Part shown: in pieces, positions 43,520 through 55,126 of the stretch
Layout: each line of letters opens with the position of its first letter
Numbering within the stretch: position 1 is the stretch's first letter
Origin: Oscillospiraceae bacterium
GTDB lineage: Bacteria; Bacillota; Clostridia; Oscillospirales; Oscillospiraceae
Direction of reading: 5' to 3'
DNA length: 57,267 bases
Assembly (NCBI GenBank): GCA_009778485.1
Contig: WRJQ01000004.1
Coordinates: forward strand, 1-57,267
Made by a program: the position numbers and the translations under genes
The notes under the pieces: model-generated
The model's database searches: none
What the model was told of the DNA's origin: nothing
What the model saw: the letters and a program-made list of their open reading frames with translations, nothing else

Positions 43520-44458
43520 TTGATTGTATCAATGACCGGCATCGTTAAGCGCTACAATGCGCACACCGCCCTCGACAACCTGGATCTGACGGTGAACGAA
43601 GGGGAAGCCCTTGGGCTGCTGGGCCCCAACGGCGCAGGAAAAACCACCGCGATACGCGTACTGACAGGGCTGACGACAGCGGACTCGGGCGAGGTCAAGC
43701 TGTTCGGGAGCGAGATGCGCGGCACGGCCGCCGCGATAAAAAAGAAGATCGGGCTTGTCCCGCAGGACCTCGCCCTATACGAGACGCTCAGCGCACGGGA
43801 TAACCTGAACTACTTCGGACGGCTCTACGGCGTGACCGGAGCCACGCTGAAGGACCGCGTGGCGGAAGCGCTCGATGTCCTCGGATTATCCGACGTCGCC
43901 GGCAAAGCCCCGAAGAAGTTCTCCGGCGGCATGAAGCGCAGGCTCAATATCGGCTGCGCGATAATACACAAACCGGAACTCCTCATACTGGACGAACCGA
44001 CAGTCGGCATCGACCCGCAGTCGCGCAACCATATACTGGACTTTGTGGAACTGATGAACAAGCAAGGCACGACGGTTCTCTACACCTCCCATTACATGGA
44101 GGAAGTGGAGCGAGTGTGTTCCAGGGTACTTATAATGGACGCCGGGCGGGTCATAGCCGGCGGCAGCGTCGAAGAACTGACGCGCTCGACGCTCATCGAG
44201 GAAACTGTCTCCGTCGAAGTACGCGACCCGGCGCCCTCATTAAAGGAAAGCATTTCAAAGGTTCAGGGCGTGCTGCGCTGCGAAGGAGAAGGCAGGACCC
44301 TTCTTGTCACGAGCAAGGCAGACTCGCAGAACCTCGCGCGCATACTCGAGTGCGCCACCCCCTATGTGATCCTGGGAGTGGAAGCGCATCGCCCGACGCT
44401 GGAGGACGCGTTCCTGACGCTAACCGGCAAGAAACTGAGAGATGGTAACGAAACATGA
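43520..44458 (+). CDS. ABC transporter ATP-binding protein (DrrA/NatA type)
   Basis: Cytosolic ATPase of an ABC-2 exporter, 312 residues. Walker A LLGPNGAGKTTAIRVLTGL, Q loop GLVPQDLALYETLSARDNL, signature FSGGMKRRLNIGCA, Walker B LLILDEPTVGIDPQ, switch His in LYTSHYMEEVE. The C-terminal 80 residues are the DrrA/NatA-type extension. TTG 43520 has a well-spaced SD (GAGGAGA); ATG 43484, overlapping the atpG stop, is possible. It lies between gamma and beta of set 2 and is translated in the same run. NatA-type members export Na+, DrrA-type export drugs; the sequence does not separate them. Confidence 0.9.
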   Translation: MIVSMTGIVKRYNAHTALDNLDLTVNEGEALGLLGPNGAGKTTAIRVLTGLTTADSGEVKLFGSEMRGTAAAIKKKIGLVPQDLALYETLSARDNLNYFGRLYGVTGATLKDRVAEALDVLGLSDVAGKAPKKFSGGMKRRLNIGCAIIHKPELLILDEPTVGIDPQSRNHILDFVELMNKQGTTVLYTSHYMEEVERVCSRVLIMDAGRVIAGGSVEELTRSTLIEETVSVEVRDPAPSLKESISKVQGVLRCEGEGRTLLVTSKADSQNLARILECATPYVILGVEAHRPTLEDAFLTLTGKKLRDGNET

Positions 44459-45543
44459 AGGCTTTTCTGGCGACATTTTGGATGGGGAGCAAGTTTCTAT
44501 GGCGCAACCCGGTCAGCGTAGCAATACTGATCTGCTTCCCTATCGTGATCATACTCGTACTCGGCAGCGCGCTCAGCGCGTATATCACGCCTGAGACTGA
44601 CCTCGAGCCGGCCGCCGTCGCTGCCGCTGCGGATCCGGGCGGGCTGCTTGGGACCTTCCTGCAAAACGATGAAGTATCCCGGTTTCTCGACGTAACGTTT
44701 ACGGACCGCGAAGAAGCGGAGCGGCTCGCGTCCAACGAGGAAGTCGTCGCAGCAATTGTAGAAGAAAACGGCGAAGTATCCGTTATACGCCCCGGAGTGG
44801 GAGGCCTGTACACGCAGCTCACGATGTCGCTGATCGACTCATACAAGCAAATCGGCTCAGCGGCGGTAATCGCTGCGATGAGCGGCAAAAACGTGTACGA
44901 CATCCTGGGCAAAGACGTCAGCGTAAAGGACATCCCGCTGGGAACCAGAATACCGGGCTCGATAGACTACTACGCGGTGACGATGCTCGTGATGATCCTG
45001 CTCTACACCGGCATGAACGGGCTTGACCTGTTCAACAAAGGCCTGCTCAGCGACACAGGGCGGAGGATGCTGACCACTTCAGCCTCTAAGCCGGCGCTGA
45101 TAGGCGGGATGTTCGCGGCGGCTTCCGTAACGAGCTTCCTGCAAGGGATGGTGACGTTCGCCTTCACCGGGCTCGTGTACGGCGTCTACTGGGGAGAGCG
45201 GATCCCGCTTGTGCTCCTGACCCTGTTTGCAATCGTTTTATTCTCGCAGGCGCTTTGCATATTCCTCACCATGGCTATCCGCCATAACGGCGCGGTCATG
45301 GGGATCTCGCAGGCTCTGTTCTGGACGATGACATTCGTATCGAAAGGTTACGCGAAAGTATCATTCGGAGAGATGGATAAGGTATTCCAGTACGCGCCAA
45401 ACTCGATGGCCCATACGGTCATTTTCGGCGCGATCTTCGGCGGCAACGAGGCGAAGATGACCTCCAACCTGATAATTCTTTACGCCTTGTGCCTTGTCTT
45501 GCTCATGCTCGCGTTCGTATCGGGAAGGAGACGGGTAGCGTGA
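44455..45543 (+). CDS. ABC-2 type exporter permease, first
   Basis: Membrane subunit, 362 residues: one N-terminal helix (VSVAILICFPIVIILVLGSAL), a large extracytoplasmic region (about 45-165), then five helices (YYAVTMLVMILLYTGMNGL, LLTLFAIVLFSQALCIFLT and others), the ABC-2 permease pattern. ATG 44455 overlaps the ATPase gene by 4 bp (ATGA). It pairs with the second permease at 45692 to form a heterodimer. The substrate is unknown. Confidence 0.88.
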   Translation: MKAFLATFWMGSKFLWRNPVSVAILICFPIVIILVLGSALSAYITPETDLEPAAVAAAADPGGLLGTFLQNDEVSRFLDVTFTDREEAERLASNEEVVAAIVEENGEVSVIRPGVGGLYTQLTMSLIDSYKQIGSAAVIAAMSGKNVYDILGKDVSVKDIPLGTRIPGSIDYYAVTMLVMILLYTGMNGLDLFNKGLLSDTGRRMLTTSASKPALIGGMFAAASVTSFLQGMVTFAFTGLVYGVYWGERIPLVLLTLFAIVLFSQALCIFLTMAIRHNGAVMGISQALFWTMTFVSKGYAKVSFGEMDKVFQYAPNSMAHTVIFGAIFGGNEAKMTSNLIILYALCLVLLMLAFVSGRRRVA

Positions 45544-45559
45544 TAAATCACGCTACCCG
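45534..45559 (+). other. Hairpin at the end of the first permease gene
   Basis: GGGTAGCGTGA (45534-45544) pairs with TCACGCTACCC (45549-45559). The stop codon is within the stem. There is no T run, so it may slow or process the transcript rather than end it. Confidence 0.6.
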
Positions 45560-45622
45560 AGATAATGTGCCAATCGCTCCCCCTTCGGGGAAATCCGCGA
45601 CGCGCGGGAACCGCGAGTTGAT

Positions 45623-45688
45623 GCACAAAAAGTCCATTCCTTTTCATGGACGATTTGTGCCTGAAGCAAAACGAAAGGAATGGACTTT
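45623..45688 (+). promoter_or_regulatory. Mutually exclusive hairpins over the second permease start
   Basis: AAAGTCCATTCCTTT (45629-45643) is a perfect 15-bp inverted match to 45674-45688, which holds the SD (AAAGGA) and the ATG at 45680. The same 5' arm can instead fold locally: GCACAAA (45623-45629) with TTTGTGC (45654-45660) and GTCCAT (45632-45637) with ATGGAC (45646-45651). One fold hides the SD, the other frees it. This is the layout of a translational switch; the signal is unknown. Confidence 0.6.
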
Positions 45689-45691
45689 GAA

Positions 45692-46789
45692 ATGACGATT
45701 TTCCTATCGGTCCTGGGACGTATATTCAAGCAGCCTGTGAACTGGGTCTTTATGCTGATATTCCCCGTGATAATCGCCGGCCTGGCCTACGTGAATACCA
45801 GCGGCGATACTGTCGAAAACGACGACGTCACAGCCGGCATGCGCTTTGGCGTCACGGACATGGATGACTCTATTCTCTCGCGGACGCTCGTAGAGCAACT
45901 GAAAAAGCGGTTCACCATTCAGGATGTCAGCGAAGATGACATCGCAGCAGTGCTGACCGACTCCGAAGTGCCGTGGGTGCTGCTCATACGCGACGGTTAC
46001 GGACCGGACATACTGGCCGGGCGAGTTCCTGAGCTTGAGGGCTACTCGCTGACGATATCCGATATTTCGTCGCTTGGCAACGTCTCCGCGCAGAACATCA
46101 CGCGCGCGCTTATGCTGCTCGGCACGGAAGACCCCGCGATTCTTGCCGCGTGGGAGAAAAACTCCGCAGTAGACGTAACAATCCTGCCAACTGACAGTTG
46201 GGACAATATAGCCTTCTGGCTCGGCTTTTACGGTTTTATCTCGCTGTACACTTCGTACTTCATAATCAAGACTCTCATCGACGACAAACGCAGGGGAATG
46301 CCGGACAGGCTCGGCGTACTGCCGCAGTCGACGAGGAGCGTCCTTGTCCAAGGCACGCTGGCCGCTTTTCTCGCTACTGAAGTCACCGCCGCATTTATGC
46401 TAATCGCGTTAGAGCTGCTTATGGGCGCCGTTCCCAACACGGCGGCCCTCTTCCTCCTGCTTAGCCTGTATAACTTGTTCAGCGTCGGAATAGTGTTCGC
46501 GCTCGTATCATCGCTTCGAGACCTGGGCGCGGCCTCTGTCGTCATTACGATGATTGCTACAGTATTCGCGATGCTCGGCGGCCTCTTCTGGCCGTTGGAT
46601 CTGGTGCCGGAGTTCATGAAGAAGCTGGCGTGGATATCCCCCGGTTACTGGCTCGCGCGCGGGCTTGGGAACATCCGCGAAATCACATTCGAGGGCTTCG
46701 GCCTGCCAATCCTGATTCTCGCTTGCTTCTCGCTCATCGTGCTGCTGTTCGGCGGCTGGAAAAAGATACAACCAATGGAAGAAGATTGA
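45692..46789 (+). CDS. ABC-2 type exporter permease, second
   Basis: Second membrane subunit, about 365 residues: N-terminal helix (WVFMLIFPVIIAGLAYV), an extracytoplasmic region to about residue 165, then helices (FWLGFYGFISLYTSYFIIK, LLLSLYNLFSVGIVFALVS, VVITMIATVFAMLGGLFWPL, LPILILACFSLIVLLFGGW). ATG 45692 is spaced better from AAAGGA than ATG 45680. The start region is inside an inverted repeat that could control translation. It ends 16 bp before beta of set 2. Confidence 0.87.
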   Translation: MTIFLSVLGRIFKQPVNWVFMLIFPVIIAGLAYVNTSGDTVENDDVTAGMRFGVTDMDDSILSRTLVEQLKKRFTIQDVSEDDIAAVLTDSEVPWVLLIRDGYGPDILAGRVPELEGYSLTISDISSLGNVSAQNITRALMLLGTEDPAILAAWEKNSAVDVTILPTDSWDNIAFWLGFYGFISLYTSYFIIKTLIDDKRRGMPDRLGVLPQSTRSVLVQGTLAAFLATEVTAAFMLIALELLMGAVPNTAALFLLLSLYNLFSVGIVFALVSSLRDLGAASVVITMIATVFAMLGGLFWPLDLVPEFMKKLAWISPGYWLARGLGNIREITFEGFGLPILILACFSLIVLLFGGWKKIQPMEED

Positions 46790-46799
46790 AACGAGGTGA

Positions 46800-48463
<1,664 letters not shown>

Positions 48464-50119
48464 CCTCTGTGCCGACGCCGAGCTTGCTCTTTAGCGAAAG
48501 CTCCCAACCGTAAGTAGCGCAAATATGCTTTACGATGGAAAGCCCCAGCCCCGTGCCGCCGCTCCTTTGCGAGCGGCTTTTTTCAACACGGTAGAACCTC
48601 TCGAATATCCGCGTCTGCTCTCCCGGCGATATTCCGATGCCATCATCAATCACATAGAGCGCCGCGCCCTTTTTCTCACTTTCAATCTTTATGGAAACGC
48701 TCCCGCCCTGATCGCTGTACCGGACCGCGTTCTCCACGAGATTCTTGACCAAGTCGTAAACGTGCCCGGGTTCCGCGCTGACCAGAGCGTCGCCGGATGA
48801 GTTAACGGTTATCGACTTCCCGCTTATGGCGACTGACAAAGTGTCGCACACTTCGCCTGCAACGCCGGCGAGCGACACAGGAACCGAATTAAGCCCACGC
48901 GTGTTTTCAAGCTCAGACAGTTTTAGCATATCGTCGATAAGCGCCAGCATTCGATCCGTCTCCCTGGTGATGCTCTCGATGTACTTACCAACCCGCTCAT
49001 CCTTATTATTGATGGCGGTCAGTTCGTTAAACCCTTTTATTGCGGTGAGCGGAGTCTTAAGCTCGTGGGAAGCGTTCGCGAAGAAGTCTTCCCTTCTCTT
49101 TTCGTTCTCGCGCCCATCCGAAATGTCCGACAGGACGACCATGGTAAACTCAGTGCCGGGGAGCCTCTTCACAGTCACGAGATATATCTTCCCCCCGAGG
49201 GCAAGCTCGAAAAGCGAGCTCTTGCCCCGGGCGACGCAATCGTCGACAGCAGCGATAAGGGTTTCATCGTACGACAAGTAGCTCACGTTCTTGCCGGCAA
49301 TCTCCGGGGTCACATCGAAAACGGTAAGCGCGGCAGAGTTTACAAGAGAGATATTCTTGCTCTCGTCGACGATGAAAATCCCGTCGCTGATGTTGTTTAG
49401 AATATAATCCGCTTTGCTTTTTTCTTCGCGCATGGAGGCGAAGCTGCTTTGCAGCAACTGCGCGATGTCTTCGATATCCTGCGCAACCGCGTCGATTTCC
49501 TCATAACTGCGAGCAACCGGCTGCGCGGAATACTCGCCCCCAAGCAGCAGGCCCAGCCTTCGCTCAACTGATTCGAAAGGCTTTACAATCCGGCGAATAA
49601 GGCTGCGCGACAAGACGAGACTGAGCAGAGCGATTGCCACCGTTACCAGGATCAGCAGAGGCAGGGATTGGGAGAGGTACCCGCCAACCTTTGCTACCGG
49701 CACGGCAGCGCGGATAAAGACATATCCCGCCCCGCTGCTTTGCTTCAGCGCGTAATAGACGAAATCGACGCCGAGAGTGCCTGAACGCCGCACATGCGCT
49801 TCGGGCGCGTCGTTAAGGGCAGCCTGGACTTCCGGTCTGTCCAAGTGGTTCTCGACCGCACTTATGTCAATCGGCCGGCTGTCGGCGATAAGGTTGCCCT
49901 CCGATGATATTATGGTAATCCTCACATCGCCTCCGGCTTTCACAAACGATGCGGCGTCAGTCTCATCGCTGTAGAGATTGGCGCATATCCTTGCCGTTTC
50001 CATCACAGTATCTTTCGCGATATTCAGGTAGCCTTCTTGCGTTATGTAAATGGACACGAAAAAGAAGCACAGAAGCCCTGCGAGCACGATCAGCGTCGTA
50101 AATAAAAAGACCCGTTTTC

Positions 50120-50794
50120 TCATGTCAGCATATACCCTACACCCCGGATAGTTTGTATCGCGGCGGAGCTCTGCGCCCCGGACAGTTTCTTCCGCAGTTC
50201 CTTTATATGAATATCAAGCGTCCTTGTCTCGCCCATGAACCCTTCTCCCCATACTTCGCGAAAAATGTACTCCCTGTCCAGCACCTTTTCAGCGTTCTCG
50301 CAAAGCAGGCTGAGCAAGTTGTACTCCTTGAGCGTAGTCCGGATTGGCGTATCATTGACGTTTATGCGGTGCTTCGCGTAGTCAATGGCTATGTCTTTGA
50401 AAGAGCTGCCGGCAGCGTCGTTCTTCGGATTCTTTCGCAGATTCGCCTTGACCCGCGCTACAAGTTCCATAACGCCGAAAGGTTTGGCGATATAATCGTC
50501 CGCCCCCATGTTAAGCCCTTTGACCTTCGTTATCTCCTCGCCTTTCGCGGACACCATAATAACCGGCACAAGGGCGGTCTTGCTTTCAGACTTGAGCCGC
50601 GACAAGATTGCGAAGCCGTCCTCGCCGGGCAGCATGATGTCAAGCAAAACGAGATCGGGGACGCAACCCGCCAGCGCATCGAAAAATGATTCCCCGTCAT
50701 AGAAGCAGCGGCAATCGAAGTCGTCTGCCAGCGAGTATGTATAAAGTTCCTGTATCGCGGCGTCATCCTCGACAGCAAAAATCGTCTGTTTCAT
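50120..50794 (-). CDS. phoB: PhoB/PhoP-like response regulator
   Basis: OmpR-family regulator, 224 residues. Receiver with acidic pocket AVEDDAAIQ, phosphoacceptor Asp in PDLVLLDIMLPGEDG (about residue 53), conserved Lys in GADDYIAKPFG; then the winged helix (LKEYNLLSLLCENAEKVLDR and IDIHIKELRKKL-type ending RGVGYMLT). It should bind the direct-repeat box before pstS. It is co-transcribed with phoR and follows phoU by 34 bp. Confidence 0.93.
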   Translation of the reverse strand: MKQTIFAVEDDAAIQELYTYSLADDFDCRCFYDGESFFDALAGCVPDLVLLDIMLPGEDGFAILSRLKSESKTALVPVIMVSAKGEEITKVKGLNMGADDYIAKPFGVMELVARVKANLRKNPKNDAAGSSFKDIAIDYAKHRINVNDTPIRTTLKEYNLLSLLCENAEKVLDREYIFREVWGEGFMGETRTLDIHIKELRKKLSGAQSSAAIQTIRGVGYMLT

Positions 50795-50828
50795 ATCTAC
50801 TTAACGGCGTCCTGCGGAAGCCTTCTCC

Positions 50829-51524
50829 TTATGATTCATTGATCCGCCTGCTGAAGCGAGCCGGAACCTCGTTCCCTTCCGGGCGTATGCCTGTGATCGC
50901 GTACTCCACCCACTCGCCGATATTGACTGCATGGTCGCCGATGCGCTCAAGGTACTTCGTTATCATCATAAGCATGATCGCCTGCTCGGCGTTGTCCGGG
51001 TTCTTCCTTATGAGAGCCGTCAGATCTGCCATAACCGTGTTGAACAGATCGTCGACCTTGTCGTCAGTCTTATCAAGCGACCTGGCAAGCGTAAGGTCGC
51101 GGTTGATGTAAGCGTGCACGCCGTCCTTGACCATCTGGATCACGATAATCGCCATCTGCGGTATGTGCTCCAGTTTTTTTATGTAGTCCTCGTCGCCGAA
51201 CTGCGTCACAATCTCCGCGATGTCCCACGCCTGGTCCCCGATGCGCTCGAGGTCGGTGATCATCTTGAGCGCTGCGGAGACTTCGTGGAAGTCGCTCGCG
51301 ACGGGGTGTTCCATGAGCAGGATCCGCAGGCATGACTGCTCGATTTCTCGCTCCATCTGGTCTATCAATTTATGGTCTTCGCTCACTTCTCCGGCAAGCT
51401 CGAAGTCCCGGTCAATCATAGCCTTTACGCATTTTTCGATCGCGATTTCAATGTGGCGGCACATCAGCACAAGCGTGTCGAAAACGCTCTGGAGTTCTTT
51501 CTCGTATCTTGCTCGTATTGACAT
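50829..51524 (-). CDS. phoU: PhoU phosphate-signalling protein
   Basis: Peripheral protein between the Pst transporter and PhoR, 231 residues, two three-helix bundles. Duplicated metal-binding motifs: KMITDLERIGDQAWDIAE and KYLERIGDHAVNIGE. Length and order (after pstB, before phoB) are standard. A 14-bp palindrome lies between it and pstB, which may reduce read-through. Confidence 0.95.
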   Translation of the reverse strand: MSIRARYEKELQSVFDTLVLMCRHIEIAIEKCVKAMIDRDFELAGEVSEDHKLIDQMEREIEQSCLRILLMEHPVASDFHEVSAALKMITDLERIGDQAWDIAEIVTQFGDEDYIKKLEHIPQMAIIVIQMVKDGVHAYINRDLTLARSLDKTDDKVDDLFNTVMADLTALIRKNPDNAEQAIMLMMITKYLERIGDHAVNIGEWVEYAITGIRPEGNEVPARFSRRINES

Positions 51525-51561
51525 TATAGCATAGCCCCTTCCTGGTGCAACTCCCCGGCGT

Positions 51562-51606
51562 CTGTTCAGGTACCCGTTACAGCGCCCGGGCGGGGTACCT
51601 GAACAG
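51562..51606. repeat. GGTACCTGAACAG palindrome, full copy
   Basis: CTGTTCAGGTACCC (51562-51575) pairs perfectly with GGGTACCTGAACAG (51593-51606) over a 17-nt GC-rich loop. It is the same palindrome as at 25226, here between pstB and phoU. It may be a terminator or processing site, and it belongs to a dispersed repeat family. Confidence 0.85.
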
Positions 51607-51611
51607 TTGGA

Positions 51612-52466
51612 TTACCCAAATCTGCCTGTTATATAGTTCTCGGTGCGCTTATCCTTTGGCATTGAGAAAATGCTCTCCGTTGTGCCGTACTCGATTATCT
51701 CCCCCAGAAGGAAAAACGCGGTTTTATCTGATATTCGCGTCGCTTGCTGCATGTTGTGAGTGACTATGACTATAGTATACTCTGTTTTCAGCTCATTTAT
51801 CAACTCTTCGATTCTTCCTGTTGAAATAGGGTCAAGGGCGCTCGTCGGCTCGTCCATAAGCAGTATCTTCGGATCCGCCGCCAGAGCGCGGGCTATGCAC
51901 AGCCTTTGCTGCTGGCCTCCGGAGAGGCCCATCGCGTTCTTCTTGAGCCTGTCTTTTACTTCAAGCCATAATCCGGCATGTTTTAACGAACTCTCCACGA
52001 TGACGTCGAGCTCTATTTTTTTCTTGATGCCGAAAGTACGCGGAGCGAAGGCAATGTTGTCATATATGCTCATGGGGAAAGGGTTCGGCTTTTGAAACAC
52101 CATTCCCGCATTCTTTCTCAGCAAGGTCACGTCTGTGCTTTTGGCATAAATATCCCTGCCGCCAATCAGTATCTCGCCCGTGATGCGGCAGCCCTCTACG
52201 AGGTCGTTCATCCTGTTGAGCGTCTTAATGAACGTCGACTTGCCGCAGCCTGAAGGCCCGATGAGCGCCGTGACCTCGCGCTCTTCAATGTCTATGCTGA
52301 CACTCTTGAGGGCCTGGAAATCCCCGTAATACAAGTCGCAATTTCGCACAGTTATGTTATACATATCGGAACTCTCCGGCAGCCCGCCGTTATTAAGGGC
52401 TGCGCCGCCCTCTTCGACCCGTACCGCTTCGGAGTCGCGCGCCGTATCTATCTGATTATTACCCAT
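51612..52466 (-). CDS. pstB: Phosphate ABC transporter ATPase PstB
   Basis: ATPase of the high-affinity phosphate importer, 284 residues. Walker [21 protein letters not shown], signature [16 protein letters not shown], Walker [14 protein letters not shown], switch His VTHNMQQA. About 35 residues before the usual PstB start ([17 protein letters not shown]) form a low-complexity leader. ATG 52466 is chosen for spacing from GAGGAGA; it overlaps pstA by 8 bp. Confidence 0.96.
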   Translation of the reverse strand: MGNNQIDTARDSEAVRVEEGGAALNNGGLPESSDMYNITVRNCDLYYGDFQALKSVSIDIEEREVTALIGPSGCGKSTFIKTLNRMNDLVEGCRITGEILIGGRDIYAKSTDVTLLRKNAGMVFQKPNPFPMSIYDNIAFAPRTFGIKKKIELDVIVESSLKHAGLWLEVKDRLKKNAMGLSGGQQQRLCIARALAADPKILLMDEPTSALDPISTGRIEELINELKTEYTIVIVTHNMQQATRISDKTAFFLLGEIIEYGTTESIFSMPKDKRTENYITGRFG

Positions 52467-53310
52467 CAACAAGTTCTCCTCTACCTAACGCTTTTCCCAG
52501 AACGGTCGCGAGTATATTTATCGACACCACCAGGACAAGCAGCACGACTCCCGTAGCAGCCGCCTGCTCCGGGTAACCGTGCGATCCAAAATAATATACA
52601 TCTAGCGCAAGGCTAGTACCCGGCGAGGCAAAGCCCTCCGGGATTTTATTCACCACCATGCCAATGGTCAGGATCAGAACCGCGCTTTCGGACATAACGC
52701 GCCCGACGGCAAGAATCAATGAGGTTACGATACCGCTCGACGCACAGGGCAGGACAACCGAGAAAATCGTCCTGACCTTTGAAGAACCCAGCGCGAAGCT
52801 CCCTTCGCGGAGAATGCGCGGAACCGCGAGCAGGCTCTCCTCCGTCGATCTGACGACGACGGGCAGTATCATAATGGCAAGCGTGATGCCTCCTCCGATG
52901 AGCGAGTATTTGAAACCGAGCGCGACGACGAAAACAAGGTATCCAAAAATCCCATAGACGATAGATGGTATCCCGGCCAGAGTCTCGGTGGCAATCCGGA
53001 TCGTCCTGGTGAGACGGCTGTTGCTCCTTGTATACTCGGTCAAAAACACTGCACTCCCTATGCCGATGGGCGCAGCGATAAGTATTGAAATGACTATCAG
53101 GTACAATGTACCTATCAGAGCGGGCTTGATCGAGGGATACATCCCGTAGTCGCCGAATAGAAGCTGCGTGTTGACATGCGGTATACCGCGGGCGAGCACG
53201 AACAACGTCACAGCGCAAAGCGCGACAAGCGTTAGGCCGAGCGCTGTCTGCGCGACGACTTTCAAAACGGAGTATTTCCTGATCTCTTTTCTATGCGCTC
53301 TTGCTTTCAC
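52459..53310 (-). CDS. pstA: Phosphate ABC transporter permease PstA
   Basis: Membrane subunit of the phosphate importer, 283 residues, six helices. The coupling loop is [29 protein letters not shown], typical of PstA; the N-terminal cytosolic stretch is basic ([13 protein letters not shown]). It overlaps pstC by 20 bp and pstB by 8 bp, showing tight translational coupling. Confidence 0.95.
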   Translation of the reverse strand: MKARAHRKEIRKYSVLKVVAQTALGLTLVALCAVTLFVLARGIPHVNTQLLFGDYGMYPSIKPALIGTLYLIVISILIAAPIGIGSAVFLTEYTRSNSRLTRTIRIATETLAGIPSIVYGIFGYLVFVVALGFKYSLIGGGITLAIMILPVVVRSTEESLLAVPRILREGSFALGSSKVRTIFSVVLPCASSGIVTSLILAVGRVMSESAVLILTIGMVVNKIPEGFASPGTSLALDVYYFGSHGYPEQAAATGVVLLVLVVSINILATVLGKALGRGELVDG

Positions 53311-54181
53311 GTTTGAACCCGCCTTTTAGTAATGAGATGCTTGTGTTAAGCAGCAGCGTGAAGCAGAATAACACGACGCCGGTGGATACGAGCGCGGTGG
53401 CGGCGTCCCCCGACAGCTCGGTCGCGCCCATAGCTATATTTGCCGTCATTGTCCTGACCGACTGGAAAAGGCTGCCCGGCATAGCGGGCGAGCCGCCGAT
53501 TACCATGATGACTGCCATCGTCTCGCCGATAGCCCTCCCGATCGACAGAACAACAGCGGCGAGAATGCCGCTTTTTGCCGCAGGGAGCATGACCTTGAAC
53601 ACGCTTTGCTCGCTGGTCGCCCCCAGCGCGAGCGCGCCCTCGTAGTAGCTTCTCGGGACGCTGTTCAGCGCGTCGAGGCTTATGCTCACAATAGTTGGCA
53701 GTATCATCACCGAAAGGACCAGGCTGGCCGCGAGTATGCCGTAGCCGACTCCGTTCGACGAAATGTTGTCCCGCAGGAATGGAACGATGACGATCATGCC
53801 GAACAGGCCATATATCACGGAAGGGATGCCTGCCAGCAACGTTATGAGCTGGCGTATCGGGTTGACGGCCTTCGCCGGGCAGAACTTGTACAGGCAGATC
53901 GCCGTGAACAAGCCGATGGCGATACCTATGAGAGTCGATAAACCTGTCACGTAAAGCGAGGCGACTATCATCGACAGGATACCGTATGCGCCGCTGTCCA
54001 GATGCCACTTTGTTCCGAAAAAGTTGGATACGCCTACCTTGCCGATGAATGGCAAACCTTCCGCAAACAGGAATACGCATATGCACCCGAGGGCAAGCAC
54101 AGCGAACACTGCGCAAAACAGGAATATGCCGCGCATGACGGCATCCCTGGCTTTGATATAGCGGTAGGCTTTGATCATCAT
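53291..54181 (-). CDS. pstC: Phosphate ABC transporter permease PstC
   Basis: Second membrane subunit, 296 residues, six helices, coupling loop ALGATSEQSVFKVMLPAAKSGILAA. The start is set at ATG 54181, which overlaps the pstS stop as ATGA and has no extra N-terminal residues; the frame is open six codons further up. It forms the heterodimeric channel with PstA. Confidence 0.95.
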   Translation of the reverse strand: MMIKAYRYIKARDAVMRGIFLFCAVFAVLALGCICVFLFAEGLPFIGKVGVSNFFGTKWHLDSGAYGILSMIVASLYVTGLSTLIGIAIGLFTAICLYKFCPAKAVNPIRQLITLLAGIPSVIYGLFGMIVIVPFLRDNISSNGVGYGILAASLVLSVMILPTIVSISLDALNSVPRSYYEGALALGATSEQSVFKVMLPAAKSGILAAVVLSIGRAIGETMAVIMVIGGSPAMPGSLFQSVRTMTANIAMGATELSGDAATALVSTGVVLFCFTLLLNTSISLLKGGFKRESKSA

Positions 54182-55047
54182 TTTATCAGCGCATCCCATT
54201 TCGTTATGGCGTTAGATCCGGCCTCGAAGTCGTAGATGTTCTTGAGCTGCTCCATTGTGATGGTCGCAAGAGGGTTATCCTTGTGGACTATCACGGCTAT
54301 GCCGTCCTTGCAGACTATGCTGTGGGTGCAGGAAGCGGCTTTTTCTATCGCGAACTCTTCGCTGATCATGCCGAACTCCGAAACTCCCTCGTCCGCATTC
54401 TTGTACCCCGTTCCGGAGCCGCCGCCGGACACATTGACCTTTATATTGTCCTGAAGCTTCTCGAAGGCGGCCGCAAGGTCGATCATAAGCGGTTGAAGCG
54501 ATGTGGAGCCGCTGACGTCGATGCTGCCGGAGAGGGCTCCGTTGGCTGTGTAAGCGGAGGCGTTGTCAACTACCGAGACATAGCCTTTGTCGGTGATGAT
54601 CTTCTGCGCGTCGCTCGATTGCAGGAATGTGAAAAAGGCTTTGTTCACGTCGTCCGCGAGCGATGATTCTTTATAGACCACCGACAAGGGGCGGGAGATT
54701 TTGTATGAACCGCTCTTAATGTTCGCAACCGTGGCTTCAACTCCGTCGACTTTGAGCATCTTGACGTCGCTCGTCACATAGCCGAGGCTTTCGTACGCAA
54801 TAGCAGCGGGATTGCCCTTCACCTCTGTCAGTATGCCCGCCGTACCGGTTTGCATGATGACGTTTGCCGGGTCCTCTTTGCCTTTGAGGCCTATGATTTC
54901 CATGAATGCTGTCTTTGTGCCGCTGCCGTCCTCGCGGGTCGTCACCGAGATGTTCTTCGTCTTGTCGAAGTTGGATTTTCCGTTGCAGGCGCACAGCAGG
55001 AGCAGGATCGCCGCTACCAGGGCGAGTGATGTGAGTATCTTCTTCAT
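54178..55047 (-). CDS. pstS: Phosphate-binding lipoprotein PstS, half-permuted
   Basis: Extracellular phosphate receptor, 289 residues. Signal peptide MKKILTSLALVAAILLLLCA with lipobox Cys21. The order of the two halves is swapped against classical PstS. Here ISVTTREDGSGTKTAF and IAYESLGYV, normally in the second half, come first. GSIDVSGSTSLQPLM and FGMISEEFA, normally first, follow from about residue 170, and the protein ends at ITKWDALIK. Phosphate-contact motifs (SGSTS and DGSGT) are both kept, so a circular permutation with the same fold is likely. It heads pstSCAB-phoU-phoB-phoR. Confidence 0.93.
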   Translation of the reverse strand: MKKILTSLALVAAILLLLCACNGKSNFDKTKNISVTTREDGSGTKTAFMEIIGLKGKEDPANVIMQTGTAGILTEVKGNPAAIAYESLGYVTSDVKMLKVDGVEATVANIKSGSYKISRPLSVVYKESSLADDVNKAFFTFLQSSDAQKIITDKGYVSVVDNASAYTANGALSGSIDVSGSTSLQPLMIDLAAAFEKLQDNIKVNVSGGGSGTGYKNADEGVSEFGMISEEFAIEKAASCTHSIVCKDGIAVIVHKDNPLATITMEQLKNIYDFEAGSNAITKWDALIK

Positions 55048-55126
55048 TTCTTTCCCCTCTTTGAATATTATCGCAAGATTACAGGGGCATTTTACCGGTA
55101 ACGTGAAATATAAAATATCAGTAAAA

